A DNA stretch of 64,000 bases from Massilia atriviolacea (lineage in GTDB: Bacteria > Pseudomonadota > Gammaproteobacteria > Burkholderiales > Burkholderiaceae_D). The stretch covers positions 124,001-188,000 of the forward strand of contig NZ_RXLQ01000013.1 of the NCBI RefSeq assembly GCF_003953935.1, in the 5' to 3' direction. Below, piece by piece: positions 17,134 to 26,954 of this stretch (position 1 is its first letter; the number at the start of each line of letters is the position of its first letter). A program made the position numbers and the translations under genes. Under the pieces are notes generated by a model that saw only the letters and a list, made by a program, of their open reading frames with translations, made no database searches and was not told the origin of the DNA.

Positions 17134-18279
17134 CTAGGCCTGCACCTGGGCCAGCGCCACCGTCGCATGGCGCGCCACCAGCTCTTGGTACAGCGCGGTA
17201 TAGCTCTTGGCCATCTGCTCGGCGGTGAACAATTCCCAGTAGCGCGCTTCGGCGCGCTTGCCCATCGCTTGCGCCAGTTCCGGGTTGTCCCACAGGGTGC
17301 GCATGGCCTCGCCGAAGGCTTGCGGGTCGCTCGGCGGCACCACCAGCCCGGTTTCCGCGTCAATATTGATATACGTCGTGCCGGTGCCGATCTCGCTCGA
17401 AATCATCGGCTTGCCGTACATCGCCCCTTCCAGCAGCGAAATACCGAACGCTTCCGAGCGCAGATGCGAGGGGAATACCATCGCGTAGCACAAGGTCAGC
17501 AGCGCCACCTTGTCGGCTTCGTCGAGCGCGCCGACGAACAGCACATGCGTCAGGCCGAGCCGTTCGGCATGCGCCTTCAGTTCCGTTTCGATCGGCCCGG
17601 CGCCGACGATCACCACCGGATAATCGGTATTGGCCACCGCGTCGAGCAGGATATGCAAGCCCTTGTAATAGCGCAGCACGCCCACGAACAAAAAGAAGCG
17701 TTCGCCGATCCGGGCGCGCCATTTGTCCATGCGCGCCTGGTCCGGTTCCGGGTAAATGGTCTTGTCCAGGCCGTAGGTGATCACGCGCGTCTTGTCGCGA
17801 TAGCGGTCCAGCACGGCCGACGAGGCCATGTAGTTGGGCGAGGTGGCGACGATGGTGTCGACACTTTGCAGGAAGCGCTGCTTGAGCGGCTGGTACAGGC
17901 GCAGCAACTGCTTCTGGCGCACGATGTCGGAGTGGTAGGTCACCAGGCTCGGCTTCTTGATGCGCGACATGAAGTGCGCCAGGTCCATGAACGGCCACGG
18001 AAAGTGGTAGTGCACCACGTCCGCTTCCTGCGCCATGCGCGCCAGTTCGCCGAAGGCGGCCAGCGAAAAGCCGGTCGAGGAAATCTCGAAGTCGAGCGGC
18101 AGCAGGCGCACCTTGTGGCCTTCGAACTCGACGTCGCGCTTTTCCTTCTGGCGGGTCAGGGTCAGCACCTCATTGCGCACGCCCAGGCGGCCGGTGCCGA
18201 CGCACATTTGCCGGATGACCTGCTCGACGCCGCCCACCGATTCCGGGAAATAGGTTTTATAGAAATGTAGGACACGCAT
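17134..18279 (-). CDS. GT4-family glycosyltransferase (WbpZ-like)
   Basis: 381 residues from MRVLHFYKTYFPES, the expected GT-B N-terminus; the frame continues 51 bp further upstream without need. It has the glycine-rich SVGGVEQVIRQM loop and the acceptor-domain VVHYHFPWPFMDLA. The donor-domain LFVGVLRYYKGLHILLDA and the E-x7-E region SEAFGISLLEGAMYGKP are intact. With gmd and rmd in the same operon, a GDP-D-rhamnose or GDP-mannose donor is likely. This is similar in logic to WbpZ of the Pseudomonas common polysaccharide antigen. The glycan is unknown. It is the last gene of the operon. Confidence 0.88.
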   Translation of the reverse strand: MRVLHFYKTYFPESVGGVEQVIRQMCVGTGRLGVRNEVLTLTRQKEKRDVEFEGHKVRLLPLDFEISSTGFSLAAFGELARMAQEADVVHYHFPWPFMDLAHFMSRIKKPSLVTYHSDIVRQKQLLRLYQPLKQRFLQSVDTIVATSPNYMASSAVLDRYRDKTRVITYGLDKTIYPEPDQARMDKWRARIGERFFLFVGVLRYYKGLHILLDAVANTDYPVVIVGAGPIETELKAHAERLGLTHVLFVGALDEADKVALLTLCYAMVFPSHLRSEAFGISLLEGAMYGKPMISSEIGTGTTYINIDAETGLVVPPSDPQAFGEAMRTLWDNPELAQAMGKRAEARYWELFTAEQMAKSYTALYQELVARHATVALAQVQA

Positions 18280-18310
18280 AGTTTCGCAAAGGGCAAAGGA
18301 CGACGTCGGA

Positions 18311-19444
18311 TTATTGGGAAAGAACGGCACGATACACGGCGGCGGTCTGCAGCGCGGTGTCGTGCCAGGTCAACTGGGCGGCGCGCGCGCGGCCCGCCGC
18401 GATGCATTGCTGCCGCAGCGCGTCGTCGCGCGCCAGCGCTTGCATCGCCGCGGCGATGTCGCCAGTGTTGCCCGGGTCGACGTCCAGCGCCGCGCCCCGG
18501 GTAACTTCCGGCAAGGAACTGCTGTTCGAAGCCACCACCGGCACCCCCGAGGCAAAGGCCTCGACCACGGGGATACCGAAACCTTCATACAAGGACGGAA
18601 ACACAAACACGCCCGCGCCCGCATACACATGGCGCAGGCCGTCGGCGCCGGTCAGCCGGTTCAGCCAGACGATCCGCTCGCCGTCGCCCTGCGCCGCCGT
18701 GATGCGCGCGATCAGTTCCTCGCAGCGCCAGCCGGCGCCGCCGACGATCACCAGCTGGCGTTCGGCGCGCAGGGCGTCCGGCAAACTCAGATAGGCACTC
18801 AGCAGGCGCTCGACGTTCTTGCGCGGCTGCAAGGTACCGACAAACAAAAAATAACCTTCGCGCAAGCCGTTCTGGCGCAAGGTCTGCGCCACAGCCGCCG
18901 CGTCGGGCGCCTGCAGCCACGCCGCGTCGACGCCGTTGGGCACCACGCTGATGCGCTTTTCGTCGACCCCGAAGCATTCGACCAGTTCGCCGATCGCAAA
19001 GTTCGACACCGCGATCACATGCTGGGCCTTGCGCGCCGCTTTTTGCTGCATCCAGTTCTTGGCGCGCCGCATGCCGGGGCTGCACCACTGCGGATACTTG
19101 ATCGGCAGCGCATCGTGCAGGGTCGCCACCACCGGGCAATCCATGCGCACGATCCGGTAGTCGGTCGCGTGAAAAAGATCGGCCGGCATGTGCACCCGGT
19201 GCGCTGCCGGCGTCAGCAGGTCGGTCAGGCTGGCCGCTTCGAACGATTGCGGCATGGCCCGGCCCACGCTGATCGCGCCGGCGTCGCCGCGCGCGCGCGG
19301 ATACGAGTAGGCGTCCACAGCGCAGCCGGCGGCCGGCAAGTGCCGCAGCAGGGCCTGGGTGTACACGCCGATCCCGTCCAGCCGTCCGCCGGTCAGGCCC
19401 GGTTCGATCATGGTCGTTCCCAGGCCGACGCGCAGGCGGCTCAC
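18311..19444 (-). CDS. GT4-family glycosyltransferase (WbpY-like)
   Basis: 377 residues with GT-B architecture. The N-domain has GGRLDGIGVYTQALLRHL, PADLFHATDYRI and VVATLHDALPIKYP. The C-domain has LFVGTLQPRKNVERLLSAY and the nucleotide-sugar E-x7-E region SLYEGFGIPVVEAFASG. The GTG start overlaps the rmd stop by four bases (GTGA). Together with the downstream transferase it probably adds successive deoxyhexose or mannose units to a lipid-linked glycan. Donor type is inferred from the neighbouring gmd and rmd genes. Confidence 0.88.
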   Translation of the reverse strand: MSRLRVGLGTTMIEPGLTGGRLDGIGVYTQALLRHLPAAGCAVDAYSYPRARGDAGAISVGRAMPQSFEAASLTDLLTPAAHRVHMPADLFHATDYRIVRMDCPVVATLHDALPIKYPQWCSPGMRRAKNWMQQKAARKAQHVIAVSNFAIGELVECFGVDEKRISVVPNGVDAAWLQAPDAAAVAQTLRQNGLREGYFLFVGTLQPRKNVERLLSAYLSLPDALRAERQLVIVGGAGWRCEELIARITAAQGDGERIVWLNRLTGADGLRHVYAGAGVFVFPSLYEGFGIPVVEAFASGVPVVASNSSSLPEVTRGAALDVDPGNTGDIAAAMQALARDDALRQQCIAAGRARAAQLTWHDTALQTAAVYRAVLSQ

Positions 19445-20385
19445 GCCTGGTACATCCAGCGCAAGGTGTCGGCCAGCGGAATCGGGGACAGGCCGCCGAT
19501 CGCGCCGCGCAGTTTTTCATTGTTGCCCATCAGGACCAGCACATCCTTGGCGCGCACGAAGGCCGGATTGACCCTGACCTCGATCGTGTAGCCGGCGATC
19601 GATTCCATCAGCGCGATCACCTCGCCCAGCGAGTGGGCCTGGCCGGAACAGATATTGAAGGCCTGGCCGGCCACGCCGGCCACCAGCAGGCGGCGGTAGC
19701 TGTCAGCCACCATGCGCACATCGGAAAAATCGCGGGCGATGGCCTGGTTGCCCAGTTCGATCACGGGCGCGGCCTTGCGGAAATGCGCGACGATCTTGGG
19801 CAGGAGGAAATTCTCGTCCTGGCCCACGCCGGTATAGTTGAAGGGCCGCGCGATGATGATCGGCAGCTTGTCGCTCCACAACTGGGCCATGTGTTCCATG
19901 GCCAGCTTGCTGACGGCGTAATCGTTGGCCGGCGCGGGCGCCAGCGTTTCATCGATCCGGCCGACGCTGGCGTTGCCGTAGACATTGGCGGACGATGCCA
20001 GCAGCACCGCCGACGGCAGGTGGCGCTGGGCCGCCAGCGCGTCGAGCAGGTTGCGGGTGCCGACGATGTTGACGCGGTAAATCAGGTCGGCGTTGGCATG
20101 CGCGACAAAGGCGATGCCGGCCAGGTGCACCACCACGTCCGGCTGCACCTGTTCCACCATGGCGGCCACGGCGGGGCGGTCGAGCAGGTCGACCGCGAAC
20201 ACATCGGCCTCGGGGGCCGCGTCGCCATGGCCCGGGACGGCGGTGCCGAACACGCGGTAACCGGCGGCAGCCAGTTCGCGCGCCACGTAGCGCCCCGTGA
20301 AGCCGTGCAGGCCGGTGATCAGGGCACGCTTGCCCTGCCCTTCGGCGCCGGGCGCGGGAGACGTTTCCGTGACCATGGCCGTCAT
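19441..20385 (-). CDS. rmd: GDP-6-deoxy-D-mannose reductase (Rmd-type NAD-dependent epimerase/dehydratase)
   Basis: A 314-residue extended SDR. The nucleotide motif is ALITGLHGFTGRYVARELA and the catalytic residues are in LASSANVYG and YAVSKLAME. RPFNYTGVGQDENFLLPKIVAHF is characteristic of Rmd-like reductases. It would reduce GDP-4-keto-6-deoxy-D-mannose, the Gmd product, to GDP-D-rhamnose. It lies one base after gmd. A GDP-fucose synthase or another 4-reductase cannot be fully excluded by eye, but the epimerase-specific residues of Fcl were not recognised. Confidence 0.82.
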   Translation of the reverse strand: MTAMVTETSPAPGAEGQGKRALITGLHGFTGRYVARELAAAGYRVFGTAVPGHGDAAPEADVFAVDLLDRPAVAAMVEQVQPDVVVHLAGIAFVAHANADLIYRVNIVGTRNLLDALAAQRHLPSAVLLASSANVYGNASVGRIDETLAPAPANDYAVSKLAMEHMAQLWSDKLPIIIARPFNYTGVGQDENFLLPKIVAHFRKAAPVIELGNQAIARDFSDVRMVADSYRRLLVAGVAGQAFNICSGQAHSLGEVIALMESIAGYTIEVRVNPAFVRAKDVLVLMGNNEKLRGAIGGLSPIPLADTLRWMYQA

Positions 20386-20386
20386 A

Positions 20387-21496
<1,110 letters not shown>

Positions 21497-21501
21497 TCAG
21501 C

Positions 21502-21510
21502 ATTGTAACA
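21502..21510 (-). promoter_or_regulatory. Candidate extended -10 promoter of the gmd operon
   Basis: On the minus strand TGTTACAAT forms an extended -10 (TGnTACAAT) about 70 bp before the gmd start. No good -35 is at 17 bp. Two tandem ATATTCGTG copies lie between it and the gene. The rest of the 322-bp gap to maeB holds only the maeB terminator. Confidence 0.4.
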
Positions 21511-21683
21511 GAATCGCTTTGACTATTCTTTACGCAAAAGGATTTCGTGCAATATAAACAACGACTTGCGTGGATATTATGCCTGTTTTCCATGCACATG
21601 GGCAGCACCTTACGCATTGTTACGCCTATCTTGAACTGTAATGAAATGTAGTAATACACCTGAATCCGGCACAGTCTTACTAC

Positions 21684-21719
21684 AAAAAAACGGCCGCCAT
21701 CGGTGACGATGGCGGCCGT
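21684..21719 (-). terminator. Rho-independent terminator after maeB
   Basis: On the minus strand ACGGCCGCCATCG-TCAC-CGATGGCGGCCGT is followed by a run of T. The stem is a perfect 13 bp and it lies 37 bp after the maeB stop. Confidence 0.92.
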
Positions 21720-21755
21720 TCGCGCGTGCGAAGCAGGCGCGCGATGCGCTCCCGA

Positions 21756-24068
21756 TCAGCGTTCCGACACCGCGTCCACCACGCACAGCGCGGTCATGTT
21801 GACGATGCGGCGCACCGTGGCCGACGGGGTCAGGATGTGCACCGGCTTGGCGCAGCCGAGCAGCACCGGGCCGATCGCGATGCCGTTGCCGGCCGCGGTC
21901 TTGAGCAGGTTGTAGGCGATGTTGGCGCTGTCGATATTCGGCATCACCAGCAGGTTCGCCTCGCCCTGCAGGGTCGAGTGCGGCATCATCTGCTTGCGCA
22001 GCTTGGCGTCGAGCGCCACGTCGCCGTGCATCTCGCCATCGATTTCCAGCTGCGGCGCCTTTTGCTGCACCAGCGCCAGCGCCGCGCGCATCTTCTGCGC
22101 CGAGGCGCTGTTGGCCGAACCGAAGTTCGAATGCGACAGCAGGGCCGCGCGCGGAATCAGGCCGAAACGGCTCATCTCGTCGGCCGCCATGATGGTGATT
22201 TCGGCCAGTTGCTCGGCGCTCGGGTTTTCGTTGACGTGGGTGTCGACGATCGCCATCTGGCGTTCCGGCAGGATCAGGAAGTTCATGGCCGCGTACACAT
22301 TGGCGCCCTCGCGCTTGCCCAGGACCTGTTCGATATAGTGCAGGTGCAGATTGGTGGTGCCGAAGGTGCCGCAGATCATGCCGTCGGCGTCGCCCTTGTG
22401 GATCATCATCGCGCCGATCAGGCTGTGGCGGCGGCGGATTTCCAGCTTGGCGTATTCCTGGGTCACGCCCTTGCGCATGGTCATGGCGTAATAGGTCTGC
22501 CAGTAATCGCGGTAACGCTCGTCGTGGTCCGGGTTGATGACGTCGAAATGCTCGCCCTGCTTGAGGCGCAGGCCGAACTTGACGATGCGCTGCTCCAGCA
22601 CGCTCGGACGGCCGACCAGGATCGGGCGCGCCAGTTTCTCGTCGACCACCACTTGCACGGCGCGCAGCACGCGCTCTTCTTCGCCCTCGGCGTAGACGAT
22701 GCGCTTGAGTTCCGGCGGCGCCGCCTTGGCCACCGCGAACAGCGGCTTCATGAAGGTGCCGCTGCGGTACACGAACTGCTGCAGGCTGTCGGCGTAGGCT
22801 TCCAGGTTGGCGATCGGACGCGTCGCCACGCCCGACTCGAAGGCCGCCTTGGCCACGGCCGGGGCGATGTGGATCAGCAGGCGCGGATCGAAGGGCATCG
22901 GAATCAGGTATTCCGGGCCGAACGAGAGGTTGCTGATGCCGTAGGTGGTGGCGACCACGTCCGACTGCTCGGCATGGGCCAGGTCGGCAATCGCGTGCAC
23001 GACCGCAATTTCCATCTCGCGCGTGATGGTGGTGGCGCCGCAATCGAGGGCGCCGCGGAAAATGTAGGGGAAGCACAGCACATTGTTGACCTGGTTCGGA
23101 TAGTCCGAACGGCCGGTGGCGATGATGGCGTCGCCGCGCACCGCCTTGACTTCTTCCGGCAGGATTTCCGGGGTCGGGTTGGCCAGCGCCAGGATCAGGG
23201 GATTGGCCGCCATTTCCTTGACCATCTCCTGCTTGAGCACGCCGCCAGCGGACAAGCCCAGGAAGATATCGGCGCCCGGCATCACTTCGGCCAGGGTGCG
23301 CAAGGGCGTGTCCTGCGCAAAGCGCGCCTTGTCCGGATCCATCAGTTCGGCGCGGCCCTTGTAGACCACGCCGGCCAGGTCGGTCACGAAAATGTTCTCG
23401 ATCGGGAAGCCGAGGTCGACGATCAGTTCCAGGCAGGCCAGCGCCGCCGCGCCGGCGCCCGACACCACCAGCTTGCACTCGCGGATATCCTTGCCGACCA
23501 CCTTGATGCCGTTCAGGATGGCGGCGCCGACGATGATCGCGGTGCCGTGCTGGTCATCGTGGAACACCGGAATCTTCATCCGCTCGCGCAACTGGCGCTC
23601 GATGTAGAAGCACTCGGGCGCCTTGATGTCTTCCAGGTTGACGCCGCCGAAGGTCGGTTCCAGCGAGGCGATGATATCGACCAGCTTGTCCGGATCGGAC
23701 TCGTTGATCTCGATATCGAACACATCGATGCCCGCGAACTTCTTGAACAGCACGCCCTTGCCTTCCATCACCGGCTTGGAGGCCAGCGGACCGATATTGC
23801 CCAGACCCAGCACAGCGGTACCGTTGGTAATGACCGCCACCAGATTGCCGCGCGCCGTGTACTTGTAGGCGTTGCCCGGATCCTTGACGATCTCTTCGCA
23901 CGGCGCCGCCACGCCCGGCGAATACGCCAGGGCCAGGTCGCGCTGGTTGAGTAGCTGCTTGGTGGGGGTGACGCTGATCTTGCCGGGGCGGGGGCACTCG
24001 TGATAGTCGAGCGCTGCGAGGCGCAACTGCTGGCGCAACTCTTCCTTCTTGTCTGATGACGAATCCAT
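21756..24068 (-). CDS. maeB: NADP-dependent malic enzyme with phosphotransacetylase-like domain
   Basis: 770 residues, the standard MaeB length. Residues ~1-430 are malic enzyme: [55 protein letters not shown], and the nucleotide-binding [16 protein letters not shown]. Residues ~440-770 are a phosphate acetyltransferase-like domain ([25 protein letters not shown], ending [13 protein letters not shown]). In MaeB proteins the latter is thought to sense acetyl-CoA rather than catalyse. It decarboxylates malate to pyruvate, producing NADPH. It is a single gene between its own terminator and an AT-rich upstream region. Confidence 0.97.
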   Translation of the reverse strand: MDSSSDKKEELRQQLRLAALDYHECPRPGKISVTPTKQLLNQRDLALAYSPGVAAPCEEIVKDPGNAYKYTARGNLVAVITNGTAVLGLGNIGPLASKPVMEGKGVLFKKFAGIDVFDIEINESDPDKLVDIIASLEPTFGGVNLEDIKAPECFYIERQLRERMKIPVFHDDQHGTAIIVGAAILNGIKVVGKDIRECKLVVSGAGAAALACLELIVDLGFPIENIFVTDLAGVVYKGRAELMDPDKARFAQDTPLRTLAEVMPGADIFLGLSAGGVLKQEMVKEMAANPLILALANPTPEILPEEVKAVRGDAIIATGRSDYPNQVNNVLCFPYIFRGALDCGATTITREMEIAVVHAIADLAHAEQSDVVATTYGISNLSFGPEYLIPMPFDPRLLIHIAPAVAKAAFESGVATRPIANLEAYADSLQQFVYRSGTFMKPLFAVAKAAPPELKRIVYAEGEEERVLRAVQVVVDEKLARPILVGRPSVLEQRIVKFGLRLKQGEHFDVINPDHDERYRDYWQTYYAMTMRKGVTQEYAKLEIRRRHSLIGAMMIHKGDADGMICGTFGTTNLHLHYIEQVLGKREGANVYAAMNFLILPERQMAIVDTHVNENPSAEQLAEITIMAADEMSRFGLIPRAALLSHSNFGSANSASAQKMRAALALVQQKAPQLEIDGEMHGDVALDAKLRKQMMPHSTLQGEANLLVMPNIDSANIAYNLLKTAAGNGIAIGPVLLGCAKPVHILTPSATVRRIVNMTALCVVDAVSER

Positions 24069-24372
24069 GCTGGTACGGCCTTCCTGTGTACTGTCGGGGA
24101 CTGACGATTTTATCAGACGTGATCTTTCAACAAGGTACGTATTTTCACCAACATCGGGTCAATTGCCCAAAAACATGCTTTTTTTGCGCCGAGAAAAAAC
24201 AAAGCGAACGCTCGCTCGTCATCGCAAGGAGGTACAGATTGCCGACAGTTGATACAAATCCTAGACATAAACGCAATAGACCGGGGCGTGGGCCGGCCAG
24301 AGAATGCAAGGCATCGCGCTGGCGGTCCACGACTCGCCGCGCGCCTTGCCAACCCTGTCAACCGAGGTGCCC
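24069..24372. other. Intergenic region between maeB and the lipoprotein gene
   Basis: 304 bp, AT-richer than its surroundings. A perfect Shine-Dalgarno AAGGAGGT at 24226-24233 is followed 5 bp later by a TTG. That TTG opens a 45-codon frame whose stop overlaps the lipoprotein ATG (ATGA). The peptide looks random and Arg-rich, so it is not called as a gene. A weak TTGCCG-N17-TAGACA promoter starts at 24239. Confidence 0.4.
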
Positions 24373-25566
24373 ATGAACGAGTTCCAGAAATGCCTGCCTG
24401 CCGGCCTGATCGCCGCCACCCTGCTGTCCGCTTGCGGCGGCAACAACGACAGCTTCCTGCCCGAGCCGGTGCCGGACCCGGTCGCGCGCGTCGACCTGCT
24501 GATGAGTAACGAGCGCGGCATGAAATCGGTGACCGTCGACGACAAGCATGCCTACGTCGCGCTGACCAATACCGAAACCGAGGGCACGTCCATCCTCGCC
24601 ACCGCGCGCGGGGTCAGCGCCAAGTCCAGCTGGCAGAATGTCGCCCTGGGCGAGTGCAGGCTGCCGGCCAGCACCCAGGTCGAAGTGCGGCGCGCGGCGG
24701 ACCTGAAGCAGGTGGGCGGCAAGACCCTGATGATGCAGCCGGCCTGGGGCAGCGCCGACGAGCACACCTTGTGCGAGCTGGACCAGGCGAAGATGAGCTT
24801 CGTGCCCAAGGACAAGGACTTCCGCATCTGCTACGAGACCTACTGCGAGCGCATGCATGTGGGCGACGTCAAAGCGGTGGGCAAGCGCTGGTTCGCCAAC
24901 GGCGGCGCCGGCCAGAACGTGCAGGTGTCGGACAACCAGGGCCTGAACTGGCGTCCGCTGATGGGCACCATGGACAGCATGAGCTGCACCCACCAATCGT
25001 TCGAGGTGGTGGGCGGGCGCCTGCTGACCGGCGGCGAATGCCCGCTCGACATGGCCTACGTGCGCGCCTACACCATGAACGCCGACCTGTCCGCGCTGGC
25101 ATCGAAGGTGCCGGAGGCGCTTGTCGTACCGGAACTGGAAAACCGCAACGTCCACCTGATCACCACCCTGGGCAAGAACGAGCGCGTCTTCGTCGGCGTC
25201 GAAGGCGGGCTGCTGCGCAGCGACGACAGCGGCAAGAGCTACAAGTTCGTGCTCAAGCATCCGATCGAGGGCCCGAACTATCCCTACATCACGCATCTGC
25301 TCTCGCCGGCCGGCAAGCCCAACGTGATTGTGGCGGCCGGTTTCGACAAGGCCAAGGCCCTGCCGTACCTGGTCTGGTCGAACGACAACGGCGACAAATG
25401 GACCGACCTGTCGACGCTGCTGCCGGGCTACAAGCGCACCAATCCCGACGCCGACAGCCAGGTGACCTCGATCGCCGAAGACGCGCAAGGGCGCATCCTG
25501 GTGACGGTCAACGAAGAGTTCAAGAAAAAAGGCCGCCTGGTCGAAGTCAAGCTGGGCCGGCTGTAA
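24373..25566 (+). CDS. Secreted lipoprotein with Asp-box beta-propeller repeats
   Basis: 397 residues. The lipobox is LLSACGG with Cys at about residue 18. The body contains repeated Asp-box elements (SDNQGLNWRPL, SDDSGKSYKF, SNDNGDKWTDL), the S-x-D-x-G-x-x-W pattern of sialidase-like propellers. Several Cys could form disulfides. Asp-boxes are structural and do not imply sialidase activity, and no sialidase catalytic set was seen. It might be a surface-binding or assembly factor. The chosen ATG has GAGGTG before it; the frame opens earlier at 24304. Confidence 0.72.
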   Translation: MNEFQKCLPAGLIAATLLSACGGNNDSFLPEPVPDPVARVDLLMSNERGMKSVTVDDKHAYVALTNTETEGTSILATARGVSAKSSWQNVALGECRLPASTQVEVRRAADLKQVGGKTLMMQPAWGSADEHTLCELDQAKMSFVPKDKDFRICYETYCERMHVGDVKAVGKRWFANGGAGQNVQVSDNQGLNWRPLMGTMDSMSCTHQSFEVVGGRLLTGGECPLDMAYVRAYTMNADLSALASKVPEALVVPELENRNVHLITTLGKNERVFVGVEGGLLRSDDSGKSYKFVLKHPIEGPNYPYITHLLSPAGKPNVIVAAGFDKAKALPYLVWSNDNGDKWTDLSTLLPGYKRTNPDADSQVTSIAEDAQGRILVTVNEEFKKKGRLVEVKLGRL

Positions 25567-25584
25567 GCCCCAGCGCTTGCGCCA

Positions 25585-25950
25585 TGTCCACCCCGGTGCC
25601 AGGTCTGACAATCGGACACGGGCTGGACTGTCTCTGTCCACCCCGGTGCCAGGTCTGACAATCGGACACGAGCTGGACTGTCTCTGCAATCAACGGATGG
25701 GCCCGTGTCCACTGCGGTGCCAGGTCTGACAATCGGACACGGACTGGACAGTGCTAACAACTTAAGGCTGAGCTTGTCCACTGCGGTGCCAGGTCTGACA
25801 ATCGGACACGGACTGGACAGTGCTGACAACTTAAGGCTGAGCTCGTGTCCGAAAGTCAGACCTGGCACCGGGGTGGACACGGACTGGGCCGGACTGGCAA
25901 CCCAAAGCTGGGCTCGTGTCCGAATGTCAGACCTGGCACCGGGGTGGACA
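25585..25950. repeat. Six copies of a 36-bp GTCTGAC repeat, four direct and two inverted
   Basis: Copies start at 25585, 25635, 25706 and 25775 on the plus strand. Inverted copies are at 25844-25879 and 25915-25950. Each has the arms TGTCCA(C/T) and CGGACACG and the central block GGTGCCAGGTCTGACA. The spacers also repeat (GGACTGGACAGTGC, AACTTAAGGCTGAGCT), giving a period near 50-70 bp. The plus and minus sets face each other around 25825. The block ends 31 bp before thiL and so must contain or precede its promoter. The core GGTCTGAC is shared with the cluster at 3938. Confidence 0.92.
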
Positions 25951-25981
25951 AGGGGGGAGGAATGCCGGAGTACAATTGCGC

Positions 25982-26950
25982 ATGCTCTCCGAATTCGACC
26001 TGATCAAGCAGTTTTTTCAACGTCCGCGCGCCGGCCGGGCGGCGCTCGGCATCGGCGACGATTGCGCGCTGCTCGCACCCTCCCCCGGCATGCAGATGGC
26101 CATTTCTTCCGACATGCTGGTCGAGGACCGCCATTTCTTCGCCGGCGCCGACCCACGCATGCTGGGCCATAAGTGCCTGGCGGTGAACCTGTCCGACCTG
26201 GCCGCAATGGGGGCCAAGCCGGTCGCCTTCACGCTGGCGCTCGCGCTGCCGGCGGCCGAGCCGGCATGGCTGGGCGAATTCGCCGCCGGCCTGTTCGCAC
26301 TGGCCGACCTGCACGGCTGTGAACTGATCGGCGGCGATACCACCAAGGGGCCGCTGAATATCTGCATCACCATCTTCGGCGAACTGGCGCCCGGCCAGGC
26401 CCTGCGCCGCGATGCGGCAGTGCCCGGCGACGATCTCTGGATCTCGGGCACGCTGGGCGACGCGCGCCTGGCCCTGGCCGGCTACCGCAGGGAAGTTGCA
26501 CTCGACGAGATCGCGCTGCGCGCGGCCGGCGCACGCATGCACATGCCGACGCCGCGCGTGGACCTCGGACTGGCGCTATCGAGCGCGCGGCTGGCCCGCG
26601 CGGCCATCGATATCTCCGATGGCCTGGCGGGCGATCTCGGTCATATCCTGGCCGCGTCGCATGTCGGCGCCACCGTCGATGTCGATGCCCTGCCGGCGGG
26701 ACCGGTACTGGCCGCGCAGCCGCAGGCGCTGCGGCGCCGCTTCTGCGCCGCCGGCGGCGACGATTACGAGCTGTGCTTCACCGCCGCGGCAGGACAGCGC
26801 GAGGCGATCCTGGCCGCCGGCGCCGCCAGCGGCAGCGCCGTCACGCGCGTGGGCCGCATCGATGCCGCGCCGGGCCTGCGCCTGGTCGACGCACACGGCC
26901 AGCCACTCGCGCTGCAACTGGCCGGCTTCGACCACTTCGCCAGCCCCTGA
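25982..26950 (+). CDS. thiL: Thiamine-monophosphate kinase
   Basis: 322 residues with the AIR-synthase-like fold. The N-terminal metal/ATP motif is LGIGDDCALL, followed by SSDMLVEDRHFF, LAVNLSDLAAMGAKP and GGDTTKGPLNI. DISDGLAGDLGHI is in the second domain and AGGDDYELCFTA near the C-terminus. It phosphorylates thiamine monophosphate to the active diphosphate. The start is the ATG at 25982; the frame extends into the upstream repeat block, which is not coding. It converges on the GGDEF/EAL gene with only four bases between stops. Confidence 0.95.
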   Translation: MLSEFDLIKQFFQRPRAGRAALGIGDDCALLAPSPGMQMAISSDMLVEDRHFFAGADPRMLGHKCLAVNLSDLAAMGAKPVAFTLALALPAAEPAWLGEFAAGLFALADLHGCELIGGDTTKGPLNICITIFGELAPGQALRRDAAVPGDDLWISGTLGDARLALAGYRREVALDEIALRAAGARMHMPTPRVDLGLALSSARLARAAIDISDGLAGDLGHILAASHVGATVDVDALPAGPVLAAQPQALRRRFCAAGGDDYELCFTAAAGQREAILAAGAASGSAVTRVGRIDAAPGLRLVDAHGQPLALQLAGFDHFASP

Positions 26951-26954
26951 GCCG

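Noticed and set aside
21756-24068. Active phosphotransacetylase as a second enzyme in MaeB
   Set aside because: The C-terminal domain is standard in MaeB and is generally held to be regulatory, so it is not reported as a novel fusion.
25585-25950. CRISPR array
   Set aside because: The repeats occur in both orientations and the spacers are themselves repeated, which excludes a CRISPR array.
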